A stretch of 64,000 nt of DNA from Trachythela sp. YZ-2020 (GCA_016169945.1 JADLSH010000277.1:62001-126000); one strand, 5' to 3'; positions 45,072-56,561 are shown, numbered from the stretch's first letter. Program-made: numbers and translations. Notes: a model not told the origin generated them from the sequence alone.

Positions 45072-46173
45072 GTAAGCTTGTCATAACTTTTTATTTTGTG
45101 GCAACTTTTTTGTGTTCCCAATTCATTGTAATTAATGATTCAAAAATACTGGCAAACGGGTAATATCGATTAGCTGTAAGTATTGTCAAATGATAACACG
45201 TTTAAGTTTATATAAATATAAACTTGACTCCGTTAAGCGCTTTTTTACCTTATCAGTGAGATTCAAGCAGCCAGCAATTTTACGAACACCTTAATACTGT
45301 ACAAAGAGTACACTGTCACTGTTTTGACGGTCTGCGTGCATCTTCCCAAAGTCGAGCCAAATCTGCATCAATTCAATTATCAAGTACTGCATGCATGCAT
45401 GCAGGCATGCTAAATTATATGGAATGTGGCTGTGTTGAAAGCCTTGAAAGCCAAATTGAAATGAGAATAAAGTGTGGCGATGAGAAATTTAGTAATACTA
45501 CGAAGGGGAAGCCGAAGGTAGTTACTGATAAACAAATGTTGCAATACACTTGCTATACTACAATTATTTTGCCACGTATATGCTAATTCTTTGTATTCTA
45601 AAGCTTCAACTAATTTTAACTATACTGATATACGTTTCAGTTTCAAATTCCTCGGCACTTTCAAGAAATCCGGACGGATGTACGCCGTAGCATTAAATTT
45701 CTAAATGTCAAATTGTATTAGAACAAGTATTAGATCAAATGAACGTCAATGAACAATGAACAGAAACTGAAAACCAATTGTTTTAGTGTACGCACTAAAA
45801 ACAAATGTCAGTGATATCTATATATATATTGTAGTATTGCAACCACTAGAATTTGTTGTGTACACATAATTTCAGAAATTTTGAAGTTGGTCAATTTGGC
45901 CTTTAGATCTAATAATAGTATGATAAAGAGACCTCTTCTAAAGAGACAATTTAATTTTGCATCAATGATAATTGTTCTTGCCAATGCGGACAAACTAAAC
46001 TAATTATATAATTATAATTTGGACTACGTCAGATTGTACATAAAGCCCTTTATATAGTGTTTTTCCTCAACTTTAGTGTGACAAATCCCTTCTCTAATCC
46101 ATGCTTATATATTTATAAAATGGGAATAGCGTCCTTTTCATCCCACAGGCTAGCTATTGTAGAAAATGGATAA

Positions 46174-46889
46174 GAGAGTGTTTATGGGGTTTACCGTTAA
46201 GCGTGATTTTGACAAAATCCTTAACTGTTACTGTGATTCTATCAAAATATTTACTGTTAACCGTGAATTTTAATTGTCTTACTTAACTGTGACTTGCAAA
46301 GAGGTTCCAATAAATGCTGAGTTTCAGTCCCTAATTTACTCTGTGATTTACTTGATTTTGGACCTTTACACTACAATATAGTCTAGATTTTTATTAGAAT
46401 ATTTACTTATAAACTGCAGTTTTTTTAGCTATGGATCAGTCGAAGTTGAAACAAGGAAATTTCCTTCCGCGGAAGGATATTTTTTCCTTTGGAACGAAAT
46501 TTGGAAGGAAATAACAATTTCCATGCAATTCTTGTCAGTGCAAATGCGCTTTCAGAAAGCATCAAATGCCCGGATGGAGCTTAAAAACCTGAAAATGTTC
46601 TGGGGGAAGACGTTTCAAATGTCTCTTCATCGGAGTGAAGTCAAATTATTATCAAATATGAAAATCTGGTTCATATATGTTTGTTATCAATTATGGATCA
46701 TCACTTGACAAAATTGACTTCATATGTTGCAATATGCATTGTGGACATATATTATTCCCCTGTTTGCATTAATTAATATCCCTCGACCCCTAAAAGGGTT
46801 AGCTGTTCTTCCAAAAAGTTAACTGATACTGTGATTTTACGAAATTTTTAACTGTTAACTGTGACAAGGTACCCGCCATAAACACCCTC
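46174..46889. mobile_element. MITE-like element with GAGGGTGTTTATG ends (copy B)
   Basis: Counterpart of 39230-39979, slightly shorter, with the left end GAGAGTGTTTATGGGGTTTA. Confidence 0.6.
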
Positions 46890-47731
46890 GGGTAAGTTGA
46901 CTTCAATTGCATCAAAATGTTCAAAAATGAAAATTATATGTATTTAGAATTCTGAAGCCCTTCCCTCATGGTGCCATTCCAACCATTCCATTTAAAAGAA
47001 TGACTTTAGAACCTCAACAGCTAAACTATAATTAAAGTCTTGAGATTTGAGCTGACGAAACAAGCATTTTTTCATTAAATAATTAGGAAATGATTTTTGA
47101 ATGTGTTTGTATATTGTCATCGATCATTTTGCGTCCTTCCTTTTAAAATAATCAGCAATAAATATAAAGTTGTCATACAAGTAAAGTTTGATTCTGAAAA
47201 TACAGTTCTTTGGTTCTATTTAGCAACCCTTTTTAGAGTAACTTTGATATTAATATTTAGTAATTTGCCAAGAAATAGCATGTATTCCCATGCACGAAAC
47301 GTTTGCGGTTATGTTATAATGTCGATTGCGAGCCTATATAGAGGTTCGCAAGGTTAAGGTGGGGTTACACAGGAAGTTTAAAATACCAAAATGTAGGTTT
47401 TCCACATATGACGTGAGTAGTAGTGTAGGTGGTTTTCGAGTCCTTTTTGTGAGGGGGAGCAAGGGGGCGCAAGGGGGAGCACATCATTAAAAATTCAAAC
47501 ATCATTAGCATATGGTACATGGGGGGGGGAGCAGCTTGGGGGTGCTTGGGTACATGACGTCATCATGATGTGCGCACAAGGGGGTGTGTGCGAATGATTT
47601 CCGAGGATAATAAAGTAATTAAATTATAAACATTGGCACAATTATTCATTACCTTAAAATGCCGAGTTAGTAAAGGTGTTAGGTGGAAATTTCATACTTA
47701 AATATGATTCTGATGTTTAATCAATCGTTAA

Positions 47732-47804
47732 GCCAGGATGGCCGAGTTGGTTAAGGCGTTAGACTTAAGATTCTTAAGTCGGGGGTTCTAATCCCTCTCC
47801 TGGC
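47732..47804 (+). pseudogene. tRNA-Leu(TAA) relic without variable arm (copy B)
   Basis: It has the same acceptor, D and anticodon loop as 40907-40990, but the variable arm is lost (GATTCTTAAGTCGGGGG) and the T loop reads GTTCTAATCC in place of GTTCGAATCC. Probably non-functional. Confidence 0.75.
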
Positions 47805-48639
47805 AAAATACTTTTTCCTCTTTTATGTCACAGTCCGCTTCGACATATTCTCGTATCTAATATCACCTTATACGAAACGGCTTAGACAACTAATATAGCG
47901 ACGTTTAACCTAGTGAAATATTATTGCCTTATGCGAAGTAATAGCAAGCAGAAATATAGCTTTCTAAAACGAGAAGATCTTAAAGTTTAATCGTCATAGC
48001 TAAGGTCTTATAGAGAAATACAAATATATATTTGCCAAGGGAATGTTAAAGGGATTTAAACCTTACAAAGTTTCAAGCGTTTTAGATGTAGCAGAGGATG
48101 AAAAGCAGTGATTTTTAAGTGAGATTTAACTAGCATATACAAACATTGTATGTAAACACAATTCTATGCGTAGGCTTTGTAAGTCATTTGTAAATCGTTA
48201 ACAGCGATTTGAATAAATTGAGAATATTTAATTATAGGACGGGAAAATATTGTACAATGTACACACAGAATTCATTTTAAAACAGATTTATTGCTTAAAA
48301 TTTATTTTACAACGTTAGTAAGGTCTGCTCCTAAGAGCATATCGTTTAGCAATCTTTAAAGGGTTCTCATATTTTTTGTCTGTCTTCGGGGGGAATAATC
48401 TTGCAATTGCTAAATCTTAAGGTCTCCAATTTGAAAAGTCTGCCCAATAAATATATTTTTAACTAAGGTCTGCTCTGCTTCTAAGAACGTATTATTCTTA
48501 AACTCCATCACTCGCTTGGGAGTATATATTGTCCGAGTCAACCTCATAGCTTTTTCACCTTTTAACCACAACTTTACATTTCTTTAACACATACCGAGCA
48601 AGAATATCTCGGATATATTTGTTAACTAATCCAATTTCC

Positions 48640-50224
48640 ATGACGACGACTTACGACTTACGACTTACGACTTACGACTTACGACTTACGACTTACGACT
48701 TACGACTTACGACTTACGACTTACGACTTACGACTTACGACTTACGACTTACGACTTACGACTTACGACTTACGACTTACGACTTACGACTTACGACTTA
48801 CGACTTACGACTTACGACTTACGACTTACGACTTACGACTTACGACTTACGACTTACGACTTCACGACTGGCGACTGGCGACGGCGACTGGCGACTGGCG
48901 ACTGGCGACTGGCGACTGGCGACTGGCGACTGGCGACTGGCGACTGGCGACCAGCGACTGGCGACTGGCGACTGGCGACTGGCGACTGGCGACTGGCGAC
49001 TGGCGACTGGCGACTGGCGACTGGCGACTGGCGACGGCGACTGGCGACTGGCGACTGGCGACTGACGACTGGCGACCGCGACTGGCGACTGGCGACCGAC
49101 TGGCGACTGGCGACTGGCGACCGGCGACTGGCGACTGGCGACTGGCGACCCCAGCGACTGGCGACTGGCGACTGGCGACTGGCGACTGGCGACTGGCGAC
49201 TGGCGACTGGCGACCCGACTGGCGACTGGCGACGACGACTGGCGACTGACGACTGGCGACTGGCGACTGGCGACTGGCGACCGACGACTGGCGACTGGCG
49301 ACTGGCGACTGGCGACCGACGACTGGCGACTGGCGACTGGCGACTGGCGACTGGCGACTGGCGACTGGCGACGGCGACTGGCGACTGGCGACTGGCGACG
49401 ATCGACTGGCGACTGTCGCCTGGCGACTGTCGCCTGGCGACTGGCGACTGGCGACTGTCGCCTGGCGACTGTCGCCTGGAGGCTGGCGACTGGCGACCCC
49501 AGCGACTGGCGACTGACGACTGACGACTGGCGACTGGCGACTGACGACTGACGACTGACGACTGACGACTGACGACTTACGACTGACGACTTACGACTTA
49601 CGACTTACGACTTACGACTTACGACTTACGACTTACGACTTACGACTTACGACTTGACGACTTACGACTTACGACTTGACTTACGACTTACGACTTACGA
49701 CTTGACTTACGACTTACGACTTACGACGACGACGACGACGACTTACGACTTACGACGACTTACGACTTACGACTTACGACTTACGACTTACGACTTACGA
49801 CTTACGACTTACGACTTACGACTTACGACTTACGACTTACGACTTACGACTTACGACTTACGACTTACGACTTACGACTTACGACTTACGACTTACGACT
49901 TACGACTGACGACTGACGACTGACGACTGACGACTGACGACTGACGACTGACGACTGACGACTGACGACTGACGACTGACGACTGACGACTGACGACTGA
50001 CGACTGACGACTGACGACTGACGACTGACGACTGACGACTGACGACTGACGACTGACGACTGACGACTGACGACTGACGACTGACGACTGACGACTGACG
50101 ACTGACGACTTATGACTTATGACTTATGACTTATGACTTATGACTGATGACTGATGACTGATGACTGATGACTGATGACTGATGACTGATGACTGATGAC
50201 TGATGACTGATGACTGATGACTGA
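48640..50224. repeat. Heptamer array B: seven or more blocks of GACTNNN repeats
   Basis: Blocks run in order: GACTTAC (to 48862), GACTGGC (about 48865-49510, with CGACC and short slips), GACTGAC (about 49510-49580), GACTTAC (to about 49905, with GACGAC slips), GACTGAC (to 50107), GACTTAT (to 50143), GACTGAT (to 50224). Register is mostly kept where one block passes to the next. The array is followed by the inverted piece C. Confidence 0.95.
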
Positions 50225-50811
50225 TATATATATATATTTGCAAATATATATTTTTATTTCTATATAAGACCTTAGCTATGGCGATTAAACTTTAAGATCT
50301 TCTCGTTTTATAAAGCTATATTTCTGCTTGTTATTACTTCGCATAAGGCAATAATATTTCACTAGGTTAAGCGTCGCTATATTAGTTGTCTAAGCCGTTT
50401 CGTATAGGGTGATATTAGATACGAGAATATGTCGAAGCGGACTGTGACATAAAAGAGGAAAAAGTATTTTTTTGCCAGGAAGGATTCCGACCCCCAACAC
50501 ACACACTACACTAGATCTTAAGTCTAACGCCTTAACCATCTCGCCCATCCTGGCTTAACGATTTACTAAACATCAGAATCATATTTATGTATGAAATTTC
50601 CACCTAACACCTTTACTAACTCGACATTTTAAGGTAATGAATAATTGTGCCAATATTTAATTTAATTACTTTTTTACGGTAAATCCTCGGAAATCATTCG
50701 CGAAATACTCGGGCTCCTAAAATAGTAGGAACGAATGATGTCATGTGCGCACATCCTGAATATTAATACCTTAAGTGCGCACACACCCCCTTGTGCGCAC
50801 ATCATGATGAC
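50225..50811 (-). repeat. Inverted piece C of the duplicated segment, first part
   Basis: Read on the minus strand it matches 47560-48045 and 40660-41226: GTGCGCACAAGGGGGTGTGC, the tRNA-Leu relic, then the dispersed repeat with GAAATATAGC. It is interrupted at 50812 by the Gypsy element and resumes at 60083. Confidence 0.9.
50474..50554 (-). pseudogene. tRNA-Leu(TAA) relic in the inverted segment (copy C)
   Basis: On the minus strand the acceptor, anticodon arm and an extended GT-rich variable arm are recognisable. The D arm reads GGGCGAGATGG and the T loop GTCGGAATCC, both off consensus. Likely a degraded copy. Confidence 0.7.
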
Positions 50812-50971
50812 TGTTATATTTTATTACTTTTCTTAATGACTTCATGTACAACGTTTACTCTAGCTGTGTCTAGCATATATAGACTTATGTCGCAATACTA
50901 TACATTTTATAGTATGCTAATTAGAATACATTACAAACGCGATTTAATATACAAATTATGAATATATTACA
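50812..50971 (-). repeat. 3' LTR of the outer Gypsy element
   Basis: 160 bp, preceded on the minus strand by the purine tract AAAAAAGGGAGA. It differs from the 5' LTR at about 10-15 positions, which points to an insertion that is not recent. Confidence 0.85.
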
Positions 50972-51041
50972 TCTCCCTTTTTTATTTAATTGTTTTTTTT
51001 TGTAGTTTCTTCTTAAAAATGTTTTTAAAGTTATTAGTTTT

Positions 51042-51413
51042 TTATCCACTGTCTCCGTATAATAAGTAGTCTGAGAATCTTATAGGTTTTGTAACTGCCC
51101 GTCCGGATCTTGTCTTCTGTACTTGTCCCTGTTGGGTCTGCATGGATTGATTTTCTTCTGACGATAATTCAACAGTTGTGTCTTTCTGCTGAATTTCAGA
51201 TCTTTTCTTCACAGGACTTGGCGTTTCAGCCAAATGTCTGCGATTTCGCCTGTAGATACTTCCATCAGGAGTTTGCATGCGGTAAGATCGTGGAGATTCT
51301 TCGCGACAAATAACAGTTGCTGGTTTCCAATTTCTGTCACGTTGATATATTCGAACTTGATCTCCTTTCTGCAATGGTTTTCGAGCCTTCGCAGTACGAT
51401 CGTAATTCTTCAT
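51042..51413 (-). CDS. Integrase C-terminal region of the outer Gypsy element
   Basis: After the second deletion the frame carries DRTAKARKPLQKGDQVRIYQ, RNWKPATVICREESPRSYRM and YRRNRRHLAETP, the C-terminal GPY/F-like module seen at the end of Gypsy pol, followed by a Gln/Ser-rich tail. It ends 70 bp before the 3' LTR. It overlaps the preceding frame, as expected when deleted sequence has thrown the frames apart. Confidence 0.8.
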   Translation of the reverse strand: MKNYDRTAKARKPLQKGDQVRIYQRDRNWKPATVICREESPRSYRMQTPDGSIYRRNRRHLAETPSPVKKRSEIQQKDTTVELSSEENQSMQTQQGQVQKTRSGRAVTKPIRFSDYLLYGDSG

Positions 51414-52810
51414 ACTCTTGAGATGAATACTGAGGACCGTTGTCGGATATCACAACTTCAGGTGTTCCATGTCTTGTGAAAATAGATTTGGTGTGTTGAA
51501 TCACCGTAGTGCTCTTCGTGTTGGGCAAAAGTAAAATTTCGAAGTAGTTGCTATAGTAGTCTACTATGAGCAAGTAGTTTGCGTTGTTCCACCAAAACAG
51601 ATCAGTAACCACCATTTGCCATGGACGACTTGGTATGCTGTGAGGGATTAACGGCTCTTTCTGTGGAAGGTTTTGATGTTCTTGACATGTTGAGCACTTT
51701 CGCACGAAATTCTCTATTTCTTGACTCATACAAGGCCAATATACTAGATCTCGAGCCCGTTCTTTCGATTTCTGGACACCCATGTGCCCTGTGTGAATCT
51801 TCATTAAAACATCTTGTCTCATCGATTTGGGAATAATAATCTTAGTTCCTTTGAACATGATTCCATCGATTTCTGTGATTTCGTCACGACAGTTCCAATA
51901 GCACTGCGCTAGTGCTGGTGTTTCTTTCAAGGTATCGGGCCAACCTTGTTTCACGCAACGTCGAAGCTGCTGTGATTCTGCATCATTCTCTGTGATATCT
52001 CGAATATCCTTCATTTTGTCATCAGATACCGCCATTTCTTTCACGATAACTTCGACAAAAGTTTCCAATCCAAGATCTTCGTCTAACGGATCATCTTCAC
52101 ATGCACCGCTTCTCGATAGTGTATCTGCAACTGGAATGTCCTTTCCAGGCTTATACTGAACGGTTACGTTGTATCTTTGTAGTCGGATTCTCATTCTCTG
52201 TAATCTCAATGGGGTTGATAGGAGAGGCTTCTTCATAATTATTTCTAAGGGTTTGTGATCGGTTTCTGCAACAAAGTCTCGACCATACAAGTAGTGGTGA
52301 AACTTTTCACATCCAAAAACCAATGCTAACGCTTCTTTCTCAATCTGAGCATAGGCTTGCTGGGTGAGAGTTAGGGCTTTCGAAGCATATACCACAGGTT
52401 TATCGTCTTGCAGCAACACGGCTCCTAGACCAGACTGTGAGGCATCTGCTTGTAGCGTGACAGGTTTAGATGGATCGTAGAACTGCAGAACAGGACCTGG
52501 AACTTCTGTAATGATGTTCTTCATTTCATCAAATGCATCATCGTGTTCGGGACCCCAATTCCAATGGGTGTCTTTCTTCCCCAATTCCCTCAAGATAGCA
52601 GTCTTCTCTGACAAATGTGGTGAATACTGTGCCAAGTAGTTGAACATCCCAAGTTGACTTTCCAACTCTTTCTTGTCTTGTGGTGACGTCATATTTCTCA
52701 CTGCTGCCACTTTGGAGGGGTCAGGTTTCAGCCCATTCTTCGTGATGACCTCACCAAAGAATTTCACTTCTTCTGAACACTTCCTGAGCGGAACATATCC
52801 CAAATGGCAT
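51337..52810 (-). CDS. RT tail, RNase H and integrase of the outer Gypsy element
   Basis: From EEVKFFGEVITKNGLKPDPS (end of RT connection) it runs through RNase H (LQADASQSGLGAVLLQDD, IEKEALALVFGCEKF, TDHKPLEII). The integrase has the HHCC finger (HTGHMGVQKSKERA, YWPCM, C-STC) and two Asp of the DDE triad (VTDLFWW, ISDNGPQYSS). It stops just after SSQEYE, where a second deletion removes the catalytic Glu region. RNase H would degrade template RNA and integrase would insert the cDNA; this copy cannot do the latter. Confidence 0.9.
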
Positions 52811-53212
52811 TCGTAAGTAGCAGAATCTTCCAAACGGCGTTTGGAAGGTTGTCAACAGAGATGACTCTTCGGAAAGTGGAACGACCCAATAACCGGAAGT
52901 TGCATCTAAAACAGTGAAATATTTTGCCCCAGCTAATTGGCTAGTTACTTCATCTAATGTTGGCATTTGATAATGTTCCCGTTTTATTGCAAAATTCAAA
53001 TCCCTGGGATCTAGGCAAATTCGAACTTCCCCATTTGCTTTGGGAACTACTACCATGGAGTTTACCCACTCGGTAGGTTCATCAACTTTTCGTATTATGT
53101 TCAATTTTTCCATTTGATCTAGTTCGTTTTTCACTTTCTCTCTTAAACTGACGGGTACTTTTCTAGCAGGTTTAACTTCGGGATTTAATTGAATGTTATA
53201 TTCACTAGACAA
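52751..53212 (-). CDS. Reverse transcriptase, N-terminal half, of the outer Gypsy element
   Basis: It encodes the fingers and start of the palm: KVPVSLREKVKNELDQME, WVNSMVVVPKANGEVRICLD with the first palm motif DPRDLN, then KYFTVLDATSGYWVVPL (the first catalytic Asp, LDA) and TPFGRFCYLRMPFGI. It breaks off at SAQEVF, where Gypsy RTs continue to the YxDD box. About 230 bp appear to be deleted, and the downstream text restarts at CSEEVKFFGEV in another frame (51337-52833). Confidence 0.85.
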   Translation of the reverse strand: MSSEYNIQLNPEVKPARKVPVSLREKVKNELDQMEKLNIIRKVDEPTEWVNSMVVVPKANGEVRICLDPRDLNFAIKREHYQMPTLDEVTSQLAGAKYFTVLDATSGYWVVPLSEESSLLTTFQTPFGRFCYLRMPFGICSAQEVFRRSEILW

Positions 53213-53694
53213 ACACCCTTGACCCTCAAAACATCGCTAAATACTTCTAGTAGCTCAGCAGACTTGCTAGATTCTTCGGATTTTGTCACCGTCATTACAA
53301 TTTTAATTAATGATAAATCTTGGCATGCTTTCAAGCTTAAAGCAGTCGGAGCACTGGCATTTACGACATAGAATTCAAGATTACAGACTTTATCTTTGTA
53401 TTTGCAATCCAGTTGACATCGACCTAGAACTGGTATTCTAGATCCCCCACACGCGGTTAATCTTACTTTAGTTGGTTGCAAAACTTTCGATTTTGATTTT
53501 ATAGAGTTATAAATTTCTGCAGGCATTACGTTAACTTGTGCCCCAGTGTCAAGTTTAACTTTAATCAAATCACTGTCCTCGACTAACAAGTTGACAGATA
53601 TTTCATCTTTTACACCACTATTATTATCGTCAATCACGCCGATAAAGAAATCGTCGTCTGAATCATTAGGAACTTCAATTTCATGTACCGTCTT
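53185..53694 (-). CDS. Aspartic protease of the outer Gypsy element
   Basis: This continues gag in frame beyond the insertion. The active-site triad is in KVKLDTGAQVNVMP, and the flap/second half in VRLTACGGSRIPVLGRC and YVVNASAPTALSLKAC. Downstream the frame ends and the RT continues in another frame from 53212. A retroviral-type protease of about 120 residues that would process gag-pol. The motif is intact; the frame change to RT suggests a frameshift or loss of sequence. Confidence 0.85.
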   Translation of the reverse strand, partial: KTVHEIEVPNDSDDDFFIGVIDDNNSGVKDEISVNLLVEDSDLIKVKLDTGAQVNVMPAEIYNSIKSKSKVLQPTKVRLTACGGSRIPVLGRCQLDCKYKDKVCNLEFYVVNASAPTALSLKACQDLSLIKIVMTVTKSEESSKSAELLEVFSDVLRVKGVCLVNITFN

Positions 53695-53699
53695 ACTTC

Positions 53700-53855
53700 T
53701 ATCACAGTTTCTAACGACGGATTATTTAATACAACTATCACAGTACTAACGACGGATTATTATTTAATACAACAACAACATCTAAAAGCACGTTACCCCC
53801 CACATCGTCTACACGTGAGTCCAACCAGTTAATAATTAATATAACAAACTGTCAC
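53700..53855 (-). repeat. 3' LTR of the inner element
   Basis: 156 bp. It differs from the 5' LTR at only a handful of positions (a TTA repeat length, ACATCTAAAAG against ACTTCGAAAAG, ACACG against ACATG), so the inner insertion is younger than the outer one. Confidence 0.9.
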
Positions 53856-55320
53856 ATCCTTCCCCCCTATGTTCAACATATAACTGTAACTGTTTTCTAA
53901 TTGTTATTAACATATTCTTCTTCAACGTGTGACACCGGTTCGCAGTATTGATAAGACTGTTGATTCTCTTGTAATTGTATGAACTGTGTCTGTCGCCTAT
54001 TTCTCGTGGAACGTCTTGGATTAACCTCTGGTTCCACAGCAGGTAGTAGTTCCCCTTGCTCGTTTTCTTGGTGCCCTTCATGTTGCAATTTTGTCGTCGC
54101 CAAGGTAACAAGTCATAATAATGCCGCATCTCCTCCTTGGCTCCTGCATTTGCCGCCTCGCGTATTCTGTACGTAACAGGACCAGTTTGTCCAACTACAA
54201 CATACGGGCCTTGATAGTAATTCCGCAACTTTCCTCCTGTCTTTTGATGGTTCTTCTTGATTACCAAGTCATTTAATTGATAACCTTTATGATAAACTTT
54301 TTTCTCGGTTCGCTTTGCTTGTTTCTCTTGAGTCTCCTTGATCTTCCTCCTTGTTCTGCGAATCACTCTGTCCCACTTTTTGGTGTTCTCGCGCACAGAC
54401 TTTGCTAACTTCTCCTGTTCTGTTGGTCCGTTTGGTTTGTAATCTTCGTCGATGTTTTCGTTCCCTTCTGGAGGTAGTAAAAAGGATTCTGGTCGATTCA
54501 GCTTTTGTTTAAATAACAGTTCGAAGGGGCTAAGTTCCGTTGTTGCGGACTTACCCGAGTTGAATGCATAGGCTACCATCGGTAGCATTGCCGGCCAAGA
54601 ATCTGGATGGTCTGATACTAATATTGCTAGACAATTGTTTAACGTATCGTTCTGGCGCTCCACCTGCCCCTGGGATTGTGGGTGCCACGGACTGTTGAAT
54701 ATTTGATTTATTCCCAACTGTTCGCATACAGTTTTTAATACGGTTGAGGCAAAATGTGGACCGTTATCCGACTGCAAGGATTTGGGAATGTCAAATACGC
54801 CGATCCAATGCTGAACTAACGCTTTTGCAGCTGTTATTGCTGTTTCATCTTTCGTAGGAACAAACAGCACATACCGCGACAAGATATCTTGGATTTGCAA
54901 TACATATTTGTAACCATCAGGCGTCTCAGGATACGGCCCCACAAAGTCACAAGATATTTTCGATAGCGGCATTTCCGGGATTTCCTTACCTTGAAGAGGT
55001 ACCCGTGGGGTATGTTTGGGTCGTTTTCTTAATTGACATTTAGGACATCCAGTGCTGTAGTTGTTGACATCGTCCACTACTGAGGGCCAATACGCCGTTT
55101 GTCGAACTCTTTCTAAGGTCCGATCTCTTCCCAAATGGCCAGAAACTGGAGCGTCGTGAACTAATTGTAAGTACATACGCCGGAGACTTTTTGGAATTAT
55201 AACCTGTTGCCATGATTTCGTTCCCAATGGTGACGATTTTGTCGAGCGACCGCCATAATTCCAAATTCTTAAAATACCGTCTGTTCCCACGTGGAGTTTC
55301 TGGCGTTGTCTCCACAGCAA
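53836..55320 (-). CDS. Integrase of the inner element
   Basis: It has the HHCC finger (HDAPVSGHLGRDRTLERV, AYWPSVVDDV, CPKCQ), then the catalytic triad: Asp in ISCDFVGPYP, Asp in LQSDNGPHFAS, Glu in HPQSQGQVERQND. The C-terminal GPY/F module follows (YHKGYQLNDLVIKKN, LRNYYQGPYVVVGQTGPVTY). The frame runs past the end of the integrase to 53836, inside the 3' LTR boundary. It is intact in its core and would insert the element cDNA. Confidence 0.9.
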   Translation of the reverse strand: MLWRQRQKLHVGTDGILRIWNYGGRSTKSSPLGTKSWQQVIIPKSLRRMYLQLVHDAPVSGHLGRDRTLERVRQTAYWPSVVDDVNNYSTGCPKCQLRKRPKHTPRVPLQGKEIPEMPLSKISCDFVGPYPETPDGYKYVLQIQDILSRYVLFVPTKDETAITAAKALVQHWIGVFDIPKSLQSDNGPHFASTVLKTVCEQLGINQIFNSPWHPQSQGQVERQNDTLNNCLAILVSDHPDSWPAMLPMVAYAFNSGKSATTELSPFELLFKQKLNRPESFLLPPEGNENIDEDYKPNGPTEQEKLAKSVRENTKKWDRVIRRTRRKIKETQEKQAKRTEKKVYHKGYQLNDLVIKKNHQKTGGKLRNYYQGPYVVVGQTGPVTYRIREAANAGAKEEMRHYYDLLPWRRQNCNMKGTKKTSKGNYYLLWNQRLIQDVPREIGDRHSSYNYKRINSLINTANRCHTLKKNMLITIRKQLQLYVEHRGEGCDSLLY

Positions 55321-55361
55321 TTTGGCTTCCAGTTCTGTATCGTTCCCAAGTTCAACATCTG

Positions 55362-56555
55362 TTAATGTACGACCGTAAAACGATAACTCTGTAGATAACT
55401 AATCCAGCGGTCCAACCGACCATTCTCTTTCTCGGGATCCAGGGAAGTATTCAGCCAGCGAATTGCACGGTGATCGGTTATCAGTGTGAATGGGTTCTGC
55501 AGGTAGATTCGAAATTTCTTGATACTTTCGACGACAGCCAATAGTTCTTTGCTTGTCGTGGTATAGTTACGTTCATGTTTTCTCAGAGTTCTTGAAAAGA
55601 ACGCAACTGGTCGAAGTCTACCATTGTCCATTTGGGATAACTGGCTGCCTATCCCAACATTACTTGCATCTGTTGTAAGCCAAAATGGTTTCGTGAAATC
55701 TGGTAATTTTAGACATGGTGCTTCCGATACGCGTTTTTTCAGTTCTATAAATGCCTCATCGTGTTCCTTAGTCCATTTTAACACAGTGCTTTTCTTGCCT
55801 TCTATCAGCTGGTATAATGGTTTGGCTATGTCAGCGAATCCAGGAATATAACGCTGAAGATAAGAAAACGCTCCTATGGCTCGTCGCAGCTCAGTTACTG
55901 TCGTAGGCCGCGCAATATTCTGTAAATCCACAACACGCCCAGCATCAATCTCCAAGCCTTTGGACGATATCACATGACCCAAAAATTCAATTCTTCGATG
56001 CCCAAATCGACATTTCTCTGCATTGAGTTTCATTCCGGCTTTACGAAACTTATCAAATACCTCTCTTAGTCGCTGTAGATGCTCGTCCCATGTTTGACTC
56101 CAAATAATGACATCGTCCAAGTAAGCTAACGCACTGGTCCATGAAAGTTCCCCTAGAATTGCAGTCATGAGTCGCTGAAAGCTGCCAGGTGCACCAGACA
56201 GTCCGAACGGAGTCCCCCGTCCTGTCCATTCATACTGGCCGTCTGGAGTAACAAACGCCGTTTTAGAACAATCTTCAGGTCTTAGAGGCATTTGCCAATA
56301 TCCGACTTAGCATCAAGTGTCGTGAAAAACTTAGCGTTACTTAACCGATCTAAAAGGTCATCAATAACAGGCAATGGGTAATGGCTGTTGATAGTTAAAC
56401 TGTTCAAACGACGGTAGTCTATCGCCAATCGCAAACGTCCATTTTTGCGCCTAGCTATTACAATCGGACTGGCCCATGGACTGGTTGATGTTTCGATTAA
56501 ACCTTGATTGATTAAATAGTCTATTTCGTTTCGTACTTCCTCTCGTTCATGGGAG
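55362..56555 (-). pseudogene. Reverse transcriptase and RNase H of the inner element (frameshifted)
   Basis: It starts in EVRNEIDYLINQGLIETS, SPWASPIVIARRKNGRLRLA and KFFTTLDAKS. A one-base loss in a G-run near 56306 moves the frame to MPLRPEDCSKTAF, GTPFGLSGAPGSFQRLM and the catalytic LAYLDDVIIWS. The RNase H follows: WLTTDASNVGIGSQL, TTSKELLAVVESIKKF, LITDHRAIRWL. It stops at TVVH near 55362, where the usual GKxN-ADALSR text is missing; the next frame resumes at about 55360 with LTDVELGND. All catalytic residues seen are intact. Confidence 0.9.
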
Positions 56556-56561
56556 CCAGTC

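Larger units (their letters stand above)
43716..48640. repeat. Duplicated segment, main part of copy B
   Basis: This is the counterpart of 36494-41828 in the same orientation, ending at the second heptamer array. Confidence 0.95.
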
